Source of the DNA: CAYNSB01 sp964399625
GTDB lineage: Bacteria; Planctomycetota; Phycisphaerae; Phycisphaerales; UBA1924
Length of the DNA: 54,376 nt
NCBI GenBank assembly: GCA_964399625.1
Contig: CAYNSB010000025.1
Location: forward strand, 1 to 54,376
Reading direction: 5' to 3'
The position numbers and the translations under genes are program-made. The notes under the pieces are model-generated. The model had not been told where the DNA came from. It made no database searches and saw nothing but the letters and a program-made list of their open reading frames with translations. This document shows positions 26,159 to 34,116 of this stretch, one piece after another; position 1 is the stretch's first letter, and the number at the start of each line of letters is the position of its first letter.

Positions 26159-27883
26159 ATGGCGCGAAAGTCCCTCATTCCATTCCGAGCAAAGCCCGGC
26201 ACGCCCGCCAACGGGCACTCGCTCGCTCCCGCGGCGCTGGTGAGCGACGACTGGCCGCGCATCGCCGAGCTCTTCGGCCCGCTCAAGCTCTCGCCCGACC
26301 AGCTCCGCAAGTTCCCGCAGGAGCAGGGAAGCGATCGCGAGCCGTGGGACGTGCTGCTCTCCATGCTCGCCCTGGACGAGCACACCGCGCTCACGCGGCT
26401 CGCCGAGCGCACGGGCCTCGCGTACATCGCGGACCCCAAGCCCGACGCCTCCGCGGCGCGCTTCTACGAGCTCGTCCCGGCGGAGATCGCACGCCAGCAC
26501 CTCATCGCCGGGCTCGAGTCCGACGGGCGCACCATGACCGTGGCGACCGCCCAGCCCTTGCAGCCGAGCGTCTTCGCGACCCTCGAGGACCAGCTGGGCG
26601 TGCCGATCCGAATCGCGCTGTGCCCGCGCGCCGCCGTCGCGAATCTCATCAACCGCGGCTATGAGCAGCAGCAGGACCTGGTGACGGAGATCGTCGAGGA
26701 GATCCCCCTCGACGAGCAGGCGATCGCCACCGCCGCGGGACAGATCTCCCGCTCGACGGACCTGCTGCAGCTCGCGCGGCAGACGCCCGTCATCCGCCTC
26801 GTGAACATGATCCTGTTCGAGGCGCTGCGCCGCCGGGCGAGCGACGTGCACGTGGAGCCCGCGGAGAACCGACTCTCGATCCGGTTCCGCATCGACGACC
26901 TCATGACCGAGGCGTTCCAGCCTCCGCTCTCGCTCGCCGCCGCGATCAGCTCGCGACTCAAGGTGATGACCGAGCTGGACATCGCCAACCGCCACAGCCC
27001 CCAGGACGGGCAGACGACCGTCCGGATCGGCTCGCACAAGGTCGACATCCGCCTGAGCGTGATCCCCACCGTGCACGGCGAGCGCATCGTGCTCCGCCTC
27101 CTCGACCAGAGCCAGACGGAGCTGAGCCTCGATCAGGTGGGCATGTCGCGCCCGATGCAGGAGCAGTTTGTCGGGCTGATCGAGCGGCCCAACGGCATCA
27201 TCCTCGTCACGGGCCCGACGGGCTCGGGCAAGACCACGAGCCTCTACGCCGCGCTCGGCAAGCTCGATCGCAAGACCATCAACGTCATGACGATCGAGGA
27301 CCCCGTCGAGTACCGCCTCGAGGGTATCTCCCAGATGCAGGTCAACCCCAAGCGGGGCGTCACGTTCGCCACGGGCCTGCGCAGCCTCCTCCGCCAAGAC
27401 CCGGACGTGATCCTCATCGGCGAGATCCGCGACAAGGAGACCGCCGACCTCGCCGTGCAGGCTTCGCTCACGGGACACCTCGTGCTCGCCACGCTGCACA
27501 CCAACGACGCGCCCACGGCGATCCCGCGTCTGATCGACATCGGCGTCGCGCCCTACCTCGTCACGTCCTCGCTGCTGGGCGTGCTCGCCCAGCGCCTCCT
27601 GCGCCGCGTGTGCAAGACCTGCAAGGGCAGCGGCGCCGAGCCAGCCAAGCCCACGCAGCGCTGCGACACGTGCTTCGGCACGGGCTACCGCGGACGCGTT
27701 GCGGTGTACGAGCTCATGACGATGACCGACGAGCTGCGACGCCTCACCTCGCAGAGCGCCGACGCCGTCGCCCTGATGGACGCGGCCAGGCGTGCCGGCT
27801 TCCAGACCATGCACGTGGACGCCGAGGAGAAGGCCCGCGCCGGGCTCACGACGATGGACGAGATCCGGCGCGTCCTCGCCTAG
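26159..27883 (+). CDS. Type II secretion / type IV pilus assembly ATPase (GspE/PilB family)
   Basis: This 574-residue cytoplasmic hexameric ATPase powers pseudopilus or pilus assembly. The N1 domain (about 60-190, AERTGLAYIADP) is followed by the catalytic core: RRASDVHVEPAENRLSIRFR, Walker A GPTGSGKTTSLY with Lys358, the Asp box TIEDPVEYRLEG, Walker B DPDVILIGEIRDKETADLA and the His box HTNDAPTAIPRL. The tetracysteine zinc site is CKTC...CDTCFGTG. All motifs are intact, in contrast to the GspE-like gene at 7102-8844. The start is one base after the secretin stop, so the two are translationally coupled. Confidence 0.93.
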   Translation: MARKSLIPFRAKPGTPANGHSLAPAALVSDDWPRIAELFGPLKLSPDQLRKFPQEQGSDREPWDVLLSMLALDEHTALTRLAERTGLAYIADPKPDASAARFYELVPAEIARQHLIAGLESDGRTMTVATAQPLQPSVFATLEDQLGVPIRIALCPRAAVANLINRGYEQQQDLVTEIVEEIPLDEQAIATAAGQISRSTDLLQLARQTPVIRLVNMILFEALRRRASDVHVEPAENRLSIRFRIDDLMTEAFQPPLSLAAAISSRLKVMTELDIANRHSPQDGQTTVRIGSHKVDIRLSVIPTVHGERIVLRLLDQSQTELSLDQVGMSRPMQEQFVGLIERPNGIILVTGPTGSGKTTSLYAALGKLDRKTINVMTIEDPVEYRLEGISQMQVNPKRGVTFATGLRSLLRQDPDVILIGEIRDKETADLAVQASLTGHLVLATLHTNDAPTAIPRLIDIGVAPYLVTSSLLGVLAQRLLRRVCKTCKGSGAEPAKPTQRCDTCFGTGYRGRVAVYELMTMTDELRRLTSQSADAVALMDAARRAGFQTMHVDAEEKARAGLTTMDEIRRVLA

Positions 27884-27886
27884 CGC

Positions 27887-28225
27887 TCACGCCCCGCCCA
27901 CCGCCAACGCGCGAATGTGCGCCCGCTGCTCGGGCGTCGGGTGGACGAACGCCAGCCCGGCGTCGAAGCCATTCCGACCCGCCGGGCGCACCCACACGAC
28001 CCGCGCGCCAACCTCGAGCGTGCCGTCCAGACCCGTGATCCGCAGCAGCAGCGCCTCACCCACCTCTGGCCGGGAGCCCGTGCAGCGCACCCGAACGCCG
28101 CCCGCAGAGATATCCACCGCCGGCCCCATGGAAGTCACCAGGGTGCTGGCTCGCAACCGCCCGGAGCGGCGCGAGTCCGCACGCCCCGAGCGCACCAACT
28201 CCGCGCTGTGTTTGGGCGATGCCAT
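27887..28225 (-). CDS. PilZ-domain protein
   Basis: This 112-residue single PilZ domain has the c-di-GMP-binding RxxxR (Arg19-Arg23 in RRSGRL) and DISAGG (38-43), followed by the beta-barrel strands LEVGARVVWVRPAG and FDAGLAFVHP. PilZ domains bind cyclic-di-GMP and regulate pili, motility or polysaccharide export, often by contacting PilB-type ATPases. The gene converges on the ATPase gene with 3 bp between stops, so the link is by position, not by shared transcript. The start is the ATG at 28225. Confidence 0.85.
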   Translation of the reverse strand: MASPKHSAELVRSGRADSRRSGRLRASTLVTSMGPAVDISAGGVRVRCTGSRPEVGEALLLRITGLDGTLEVGARVVWVRPAGRNGFDAGLAFVHPTPEQRAHIRALAVGGA

Positions 28226-28324
28226 GGGCTTCTGGGTCGGGCGAACGTGCCGGTCCCTTGAGGCGTGCACGCCCCTCACCGCAGGACATGCTCGCGGGCG
28301 CGCACGCGGGATAGCCTCGGGAGC

Positions 28325-29233
28325 ATGCGATGGACGTTTCTCGGCACCGGGACCAGCAGCGGCGTGCCGCTTATCGGGTGCGACTGCGCCGTCTGCCTCA
28401 GCACGGATCCCCGCGACAAACGCCTGCGGTGCTCCGCGGCTCTGCAATGGACGGATGCCACGGGGCAGGAGCGCTGCGTCCTCATCGACGCGGGGCCGGA
28501 CCTGCGCCAGCAGTCGCTCCGCGCGGGGCTCAAACGCTGCGACGGCATCTTCTTCACGCACAACCACGTGGACCACGTCTTCGGGCTGGACGAAGTTCGC
28601 CGCTTCAACGCCGTCATGCAGCGCCCCATCGACATCTACGCCGACGCCCACACGCTCGACTCGCTCCGGCGGGTCTACAAGCACATCTTTGATCGAGACC
28701 AGAACGTCAACGACAGCTTCGTCGCCACGCTCGTTCCCCATCTCGTTCGGCCCTGCGAGCCCGTCGATCTCCACGGCGTTCGCTTCACCCCCTTCACCAT
28801 GCTGCACGGCAAACTCCCCGTGCTCGCGTACCGCATTGAGCCATCGCCGCAGGCAGAGCCGCGCCCGACCGGCGGCGGATGGACGCGCAGTGCCACGAAG
28901 GAAGTCGCGCCGCCCCCGCTCGATCGCTCGGGCGCGCCGTCCGCACGGACGGACGACCTCCTTCCCCTCGCGTACTGCACGGACGTCTCGGGCATCCCGC
29001 CCGAATCCTGGGCCCACCTCAAGGGCCTCAAGACCCTCGTGCTCGATGCGCTCCGCCATCGCAAGCACCCGACCCACCTCACCGTCGGGCAGGCGATCAG
29101 CGTCGCGCACGAGGCCGACCCCGCACGCACGTACTTCATCCACATGACGCACGACCTCTCCCACGCGAGCACCGATGCCGAGCTGCCCGAGGGGATGCAC
29201 CTGGCCTACGACGGACTCACGCTCGATGCCTGA
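28325..29233 (+). CDS. MBL-fold hydrolase, PhnP-like
   Basis: This 302-residue metallo-beta-lactamase fold protein has the PhnP-type opening FLGTGTSSGVPLIGCDCAVC (Cys19, Cys21, Cys24), which binds a structural zinc. The active-site motif is THNHVDH (His79, His81, Asp83, His84). The insertion after VLAYRIEP contains a polar loop (RPTGGGW, PPPLDRSGAPSARTDD). A cyclic phosphodiesterase role, like PhnP in phosphonate use, is the family expectation, but no phn genes are near. Related proteins are also annotated as general MBL phosphodiesterases. Its 3' end overlaps the DUF2061 gene by 28 bp. Confidence 0.85.
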   Translation: MRWTFLGTGTSSGVPLIGCDCAVCLSTDPRDKRLRCSAALQWTDATGQERCVLIDAGPDLRQQSLRAGLKRCDGIFFTHNHVDHVFGLDEVRRFNAVMQRPIDIYADAHTLDSLRRVYKHIFDRDQNVNDSFVATLVPHLVRPCEPVDLHGVRFTPFTMLHGKLPVLAYRIEPSPQAEPRPTGGGWTRSATKEVAPPPLDRSGAPSARTDDLLPLAYCTDVSGIPPESWAHLKGLKTLVLDALRHRKHPTHLTVGQAISVAHEADPARTYFIHMTHDLSHASTDAELPEGMHLAYDGLTLDA

Positions 29234-29526
29234 CGCGCGGCCGTGACAACCTCGCGACCGGGCGCTTGATCCTGGCGCGGGGTCTCCAGCGTGACCGTCT
29301 TCGCCTCCAGCTCCGCGGCGAGCGGTGGACGAACACCCCAGCGCACGCGGTACCACGCGCGCTCATGCAGGTAGTACAGACCGACCTTCGCAAGCGAGTC
29401 CGCCACACCGATCGACGTGCTCAGCAGTGGCCGTCCCGTGAACGCATAGGCAATCCCCGCCGTCGCAAGACTCCCGAACGCGCGGTACGTCAGGGCCTTG
29501 GCCAGATGTCGCCTTCGTAGAACCAT
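29206..29526 (-). CDS. DUF2061 membrane protein
   Basis: This 106-residue protein starts MVLRRRHLAKALTYRAFGSL and contains two short hydrophobic helices (about 15-34 and 38-52) and the conserved YYLHERAWYRVRWG. This is the DUF2061 pattern, a small inner-membrane protein of unknown role. A polar tail of about 40 residues follows. The gene converges with the PhnP-like gene. Confidence 0.8.
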   Translation of the reverse strand: MVLRRRHLAKALTYRAFGSLATAGIAYAFTGRPLLSTSIGVADSLAKVGLYYLHERAWYRVRWGVRPPLAAELEAKTVTLETPRQDQAPGREVVTAARQASSVSPS

Positions 29527-29712
29527 GTCTCACCGCTTTCGAAACTCGTGTCGACCGGCGCTCCGGCCCGCCCGCCTCGTCCAAAGGCTGGCCGGTTCGC
29601 TCTGTACCAGCGAGATGTTCTCGGGTCTTGGCATGCTCCGGCACGGGTGAACGGGAGGCGAACCGACCTCGCGGATTAGCCAAAATCTGGCACGAGCACT
29701 TGGGAATCCTGC

Positions 29713-29733
29713 TAGAATAGGATAAATGTATCC
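29713..29733 (+). promoter_or_regulatory. AT-rich element and inverted repeat before the aminomutase operon
   Basis: The 255-bp gap upstream of the operon becomes AT-rich near its end. It has TAGAAT (29713-29718), which could be a -10 box, and a small inverted repeat GGATA-AATG-TATCC (29720-29733). No convincing -35 box sits at the right distance. I treat it as a possible promoter/operator only. Confidence 0.3.
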
Positions 29734-29781
29734 GTAAATATCTACCACCGCCGCAGTGCCCTTCCCCCGGAGACCAGGACC

Positions 29782-31395
29782 ATGATCGCGCCCAAGCCCG
29801 AAGCATCACTGGCCGCCCGCGCCGGCACCGTCGCCTCGACATTCTCCCGCGCGGACATCGAAGCCCAGTTCGAGCGATACGGGTTCGCGCAGGCGACCCG
29901 CGACATCATCCTCTCCGAGGACCTTCTCCCGCTCGGGCTTCTGGGGCGCCTGCACCTCACGTACCCACAGCACAGCAGCCTTGGCGAGCGCGATCCGTTC
30001 CTCTTTCCCAACGGCACTCGGTACGAGGGGCTCAAGGGCTTCCGCAAAGTTTTGGGCGTCCTCGCGGAGCACGGCATCACGCTCGACGCGCTCGTGGAGC
30101 GCGAGCTTTTCATCGAGGTCTACCGGTTCAAGGCGACGAGCCACGCGCTCAACGCCATCAACTGGAGCGCGTACCAGACCGACTCCATGTACCACCTGGT
30201 CTTCCCGCAACGGGGCATGATGCCCGCGGACGTACTCGCGCAGTACGCCGCGACGGAGGATCCCGCGGAGCGCTCGCGGATCGCCGACGCTTACAAGGAG
30301 CGGACGAACCCCCACGACGGGCACCAGCTGCTCAACAAGCCATGGATCGAGCGGGAGAACGGCGGGATCGACATCCTCGAGGGCAGCCAGCACAAGTACC
30401 CGCAGTGCCAGCTCATCTTCGACAAGTCCACGCAGGAATGCTTCGCGTTCTGCACGTACTGCTTCCGACACGCCCAGCTGCGGCGCGACGATGACATGTT
30501 CGTGCAGGACGACATCGCCCAGGTGCACGAGTACCTCCGCCTGCACCGGGAAGTGACGGACCTGCTGATCACCGGGGGCGACGCCGGGTACCTCACGCCG
30601 GCGAGGCTGCGGGCCTACGCGATGCCGATCATCGAGGACCCGGCGCTGCTGCACGTGCGCACGATCCGCATCGCGTCGCGCGTCCTCACGTACGACCCGG
30701 AGATGCTCCTCTCGCCCAAGTACGACGAGACGCTCCGCCTCTTCGACCTCATGCACGCCAACGGCGTGCAGGTCTCGTGGATGGCCCACTTCTCCACGCC
30801 GCGCGAGCTGCTCAACCCCAGCACGATCGCCGCGATCCGGCGCCTGCAGGCCCATGGCGTCGTGGTGCGCTCGCAGAGCCCGATCATGAACCACATCAGC
30901 CTCTTCCAGGACGAGCACGGGAAGACGGACATCGAGCGCTCCGCGCAGAACTGGATCGACCTGGCGAACATCCTCTCGACCCTCCTCGTCCGCTTCCACT
31001 CGATGTACTGCGCCCGCCCCACCGGCGAGCACCACTACTTCGCGGCGCCGCTGGCGGACATCGAGAAGGTCTCCAACCTCGTCTTCCGCTCGCTCAGCTC
31101 CCTCAACCGCCCATCGCGGTACATCACCATGACAACCTCGGCGGGCAAGGTCTCGCTCCTGGGCGAGGCGAGGGTGGGCGGGCGCAAAGCGCTGGCGCTC
31201 AAGTTCAACGAGGCACGCGACATGACATGGATGGACCGCGTGTTCCTCGCCGTCTACGACGAGCGCGAGACGCGCGTGGACAAGCTCGTGCCCCTCGATG
31301 GGGGCGAGTTCTTCTTCGAGGGCGACCTGCGTGAGATCGAGCACGCCCTCCAGCTCACCCTCGAGGGCCGCCCGCTGGAGCCCAAACCGGCATGA
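29782..31395 (+). CDS. KamA-family radical SAM aminomutase, long form
   Basis: This 537-residue protein belongs to the lysine 2,3-aminomutase family, which uses a [4Fe-4S] cluster, S-adenosylmethionine and PLP to move an amino group from C2 to C3. The radical SAM motif is CFAFCTYCF (Cys220, Cys224, Cys227). TGGDAGYLTPARL and the IRIASRVLTYDPEM strands follow family order. The PLP-lysine region, usually PGGGGK, reads TSAGK (452-456), so Lys456 is the candidate Schiff-base lysine. An N-terminal extension makes it about 120 residues longer than the clostridial enzyme. It is the first of five coupled genes; the next start overlaps its stop (ATGA). The substrate could be lysine or another amino acid. 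Confidence 0.85.
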   Translation: MIAPKPEASLAARAGTVASTFSRADIEAQFERYGFAQATRDIILSEDLLPLGLLGRLHLTYPQHSSLGERDPFLFPNGTRYEGLKGFRKVLGVLAEHGITLDALVERELFIEVYRFKATSHALNAINWSAYQTDSMYHLVFPQRGMMPADVLAQYAATEDPAERSRIADAYKERTNPHDGHQLLNKPWIERENGGIDILEGSQHKYPQCQLIFDKSTQECFAFCTYCFRHAQLRRDDDMFVQDDIAQVHEYLRLHREVTDLLITGGDAGYLTPARLRAYAMPIIEDPALLHVRTIRIASRVLTYDPEMLLSPKYDETLRLFDLMHANGVQVSWMAHFSTPRELLNPSTIAAIRRLQAHGVVVRSQSPIMNHISLFQDEHGKTDIERSAQNWIDLANILSTLLVRFHSMYCARPTGEHHYFAAPLADIEKVSNLVFRSLSSLNRPSRYITMTTSAGKVSLLGEARVGGRKALALKFNEARDMTWMDRVFLAVYDERETRVDKLVPLDGGEFFFEGDLREIEHALQLTLEGRPLEPKPA

Positions 31396-32102
31396 TCGAC
31401 AAGCGATGCGAGTCCCCCGCCAAGGCGCTCGCGGACCTCCGCGACGGCGCGACGGTCATGATCGCCGGCTTCGGCGAGGCCGGAAGCCCCATCGAGCTCA
31501 TCCACGCCCTGGTCGATCGCGGCGTGCGCGGGCTCACCGTCATCAGCAACAACACGGGCAGCGGGCGCGTCGGGCTCGCGGCGCTCATCGCCAACGGACA
31601 GGTCGCCCGCGTCATCTGCTCGTTCCCCCGCAGCGCCAACTCTAGCGTCTTTCCCGAGCTCTACCGCGCCGGGCGCATCGAGCTCGAGCTCGTCCCGCAG
31701 GGCACGCTCGCCGAACGCATCCGCGCCGGTGGCGCGGGCATCCCCGCCTTCTACACGCCCACCGCCGTCGGAACCCAGCTCGCCCAAGGCAAGGAAGCCC
31801 GCGCCTTTGACGGGCGGGCGTGCGTGCTCGAGCGTGCGCTCACGGCGGACGTCGCGCTCGTCCGGGCCGACCGCGCCGATCGCTACGGCAACCTCACCTA
31901 TTCCAAGACCGCGCGGAATTTCGGGCCCATCATGTGCATGGCGGCGCGACGCACCATCGCGCAGGCGCGGCGCGTGGTGCCCGCCGGCGAGATCGATCCC
32001 GAGTGCGTCGTCACGCCCGGCATCTTCGTGCACCGCGTCGTCGAGGTGCGTGAGCCCGCGCACGAATCCGTGCTCGTCAAAGAAGGGCGGGCCTATCCAT
32101 GA
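31392..32102 (+). CDS. 3-oxoacid CoA-transferase, subunit A
   Basis: This 236-residue alpha subunit of a class I CoA-transferase (AtoD/ScoA type) has the CoA-binding opening TVMIAGFGEAGSPIELI, then GLTVISNNTG, FPRSANSSVFPELYRAG, LVPQGTLAERIRAGG, and ADRYGNLTYSKTARNFGPIMCMAA near the C-terminus. The motifs are those of SCOT or acetoacetate CoA-transferase. The partner subunit gene begins inside its last codons (32099, ATGA). In this operon it should activate the beta-keto acid made by the aminotransferase. Confidence 0.9.
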   Translation: MIDKRCESPAKALADLRDGATVMIAGFGEAGSPIELIHALVDRGVRGLTVISNNTGSGRVGLAALIANGQVARVICSFPRSANSSVFPELYRAGRIELELVPQGTLAERIRAGGAGIPAFYTPTAVGTQLAQGKEARAFDGRACVLERALTADVALVRADRADRYGNLTYSKTARNFGPIMCMAARRTIAQARRVVPAGEIDPECVVTPGIFVHRVVEVREPAHESVLVKEGRAYP

Positions 32103-32779
32103 CCGCCGCCGCGCCGAGCCCCGTCGGATGGTCGCGCGACGACATGGCGCGCCTCACCGCCCGCGACATCCCCGATGGCTCGTACGTGAACCTGGGCATC
32201 GGCATCCCCGAGTTGGTCGCGCAGCACGTGCCCGAGGGACGCGAGCTGATCCTGCACACGGAGAATGGGCTCCTGGGCGTGGGCCCTGCGCCCGCCCCCG
32301 GTCGCGAGGACCCCGAGCTGATCAACGCGGGCAAGAAGCCGATCACCGCGATCGCCGGCGCGGCGTACTTCCACCACGCCGACAGCTTCGCGATGATTCG
32401 CGGCGGGCACCTGGACGTGAGCGTGCTGGGCGCGATGCAGGTCTCCGCGAGCGGCGACCTCGCTAACTGGTCCACGGGCGAGCCGGAGGCGATCCCGGCC
32501 GTGGGCGGCGCGATGGACCTGGTCGCGGGCGTCAAGCGCGTGCTCGTGCTCACCGAGCACACGAGCAAGAGCGGCGAGCCCAAGCTCGTGGAGCGCTGCA
32601 CCTACCCGCTCACGGGGGTCGGCGTCGTCCATCGCGTCTACACGAATCTTGCGATCATCGACGTGACACCCGATGGCTTTGCCCTGCGCGCCCTGGCACC
32701 GGGCGTCTCGCTCGAGGACGTGCGCGCCCGCACCGGGGCGCCCGTCCGCGACGCACGCGAGCAAAGGAGAATCCCATGA
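32099..32779 (+). CDS. 3-oxoacid CoA-transferase, subunit B
   Basis: This 226-residue beta subunit includes the catalytic glutamate that forms the CoA thioester, Glu55 in HTENGLLG. The flanking YVNLGIGIPELVAQHVP and GGAMDLVAGVKRVLV are also family-typical. The A/B pair moves CoA from a donor such as succinyl-CoA or acetyl-CoA to a 3-oxo acid. The aminotransferase start overlaps its stop (32776, ATGA), continuing the coupled order. Confidence 0.92.
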   Translation: MTAAAPSPVGWSRDDMARLTARDIPDGSYVNLGIGIPELVAQHVPEGRELILHTENGLLGVGPAPAPGREDPELINAGKKPITAIAGAAYFHHADSFAMIRGGHLDVSVLGAMQVSASGDLANWSTGEPEAIPAVGGAMDLVAGVKRVLVLTEHTSKSGEPKLVERCTYPLTGVGVVHRVYTNLAIIDVTPDGFALRALAPGVSLEDVRARTGAPVRDAREQRRIP

Positions 32780-34101
32780 CACCACTCTCTCGCGCCCAGC
32801 GCCTCTACGAACGCGCCCTTCGAGTCCTCCCGGGCGGCGTGAGCCGAAACGCCGTGCTCCGCAAGCCCTGCCCCGCCTACGCCCAGCGCGGCGAAGGGTG
32901 CTCCGTCATCGACATCGACGGCGTGCGGCGTCTGGATTTCGCGAACAACATGGGGTCGCTGATCCACGGGCACGCCCACCCGGCGATCGTCCAGGCCGTC
33001 TCAACGCAGGTGGCCCTCGGCACCGCGTTCACGATGGCGACCGAGGTCGAGGTCGACCTCGCGGAGCACATGATCTCGCGCTCGCCATCCTTCCAGAAGA
33101 TCCGCTTCGTGAACTCAGGGACGGAGGCGGTCCTCTGCGCGATCAAGGCGGCCCGCGCGTTCACGGGGCGACCCAAGATCGCCAAGGTCGAGGGCGCGTA
33201 CCACGGGGTGTACGACTACGCGGAAGTAAGCCAGACCGCATCGCCCGCGAACTGGGGCCCGCGCGAGCGCCCCATCAGCGTGCCCGTGTGCCACGGCACA
33301 CCCGAGGGCGTGCTGCGCGATGTGATCGTCCTGCCCTTCAACGACACGGACCGCTCGCTCGCCCTGCTCGAGGAGCACGCCCGGCAGACCGCGTGCGTGC
33401 TCATCGATCCCATGCCCCATCGCGTGGGCCTGTCGCCCGCGAGCGAGGCGTACATCGCCGCACTGCACGCCTGGACGCGCCGCAACGGTGCCCTGCTCGT
33501 CTTCGACGAGGTGATCACGTACCGCTCCGAGCACGCCGGCGCCCAGGCGTGGTACGCACAGGCCCCGGACCTCACCGCGATGGGAAAGATCATCGGCGGC
33601 GGGTTCCCCGTGGGCGCCCTCGCGGGGCGTGCGGACGTGATGGACGTGCTGAACCCGCTCGCAGAGAAGGTGCTCTTCCCGCACTCGGGCACGTACTCGG
33701 CCAATCCGATCACCATGACCGCCGGGCTCACCGCGATGCGCCTGTTCGACCGCGCGGAGGTCGCGCGCTGCAACGCGCTGGGGGATCGCGCCCGCCGCCA
33801 GGTCCGCGAGGCGATTGCCGCGGCCGACGTGCCCGCGTGCGTCACGGGCGCGGGCTCGATGTTCCGTATCCACTTCAAGCCCGACCCGCCGCGCGACTAC
33901 CGCGCCGCGCACCCAACACGCGAGGAATCCGCCACGGCGCGGGCGTTCCTCGACGATCTGTTCGACCACGGGATCATGCTCATCGACACGTGCTCGGGCG
34001 CAATCTCCACGCCGATGCGCGAGAGCGATATCGATCGCCTGAGCCAGAGCGTGCTGGACTCGCTGCGCCGAGTGCGCCCGCGTGCGCTCGCGGCGACCTG
34101 A
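32776..34101 (+). CDS. Class III aminotransferase, glutamate-1-semialdehyde aminomutase-like
   Basis: This 441-residue PLP enzyme has the class III pattern: RFVNSGTEAVLCAIKAARAFTG near 114, a cofactor-binding Asp in LLVFDEVITYR, and the PLP lysine Lys271 in MGKIIGGGFPVGAL. Sequence and length resemble HemL, but the operon gives no tetrapyrrole context. Known beta-amino-acid transaminases (for example beta-phenylalanine aminotransferase) are HemL-like class III enzymes. I therefore infer that this enzyme removes the 3-amino group from the aminomutase product. The start overlaps the previous stop. A true HemL would be the alternative. Confidence 0.85.
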   Translation: MTPLSRAQRLYERALRVLPGGVSRNAVLRKPCPAYAQRGEGCSVIDIDGVRRLDFANNMGSLIHGHAHPAIVQAVSTQVALGTAFTMATEVEVDLAEHMISRSPSFQKIRFVNSGTEAVLCAIKAARAFTGRPKIAKVEGAYHGVYDYAEVSQTASPANWGPRERPISVPVCHGTPEGVLRDVIVLPFNDTDRSLALLEEHARQTACVLIDPMPHRVGLSPASEAYIAALHAWTRRNGALLVFDEVITYRSEHAGAQAWYAQAPDLTAMGKIIGGGFPVGALAGRADVMDVLNPLAEKVLFPHSGTYSANPITMTAGLTAMRLFDRAEVARCNALGDRARRQVREAIAAADVPACVTGAGSMFRIHFKPDPPRDYRAAHPTREESATARAFLDDLFDHGIMLIDTCSGAISTPMRESDIDRLSQSVLDSLRRVRPRALAAT

Positions 34102-34116
34102 ACCACGGAGGACCAC

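Noticed and set aside
24142..26439. 765-codon minus-strand frame over the secretin
   Set aside because: Antisense shadow of the secretin gene; low-complexity Gly/Val/Asp/Glu composition and no known motif.
29688..29702. Sigma-54 promoter before the aminomutase operon
   Set aside because: TGGCACG matches the -24 element, but the -12 GC is not at the correct distance.
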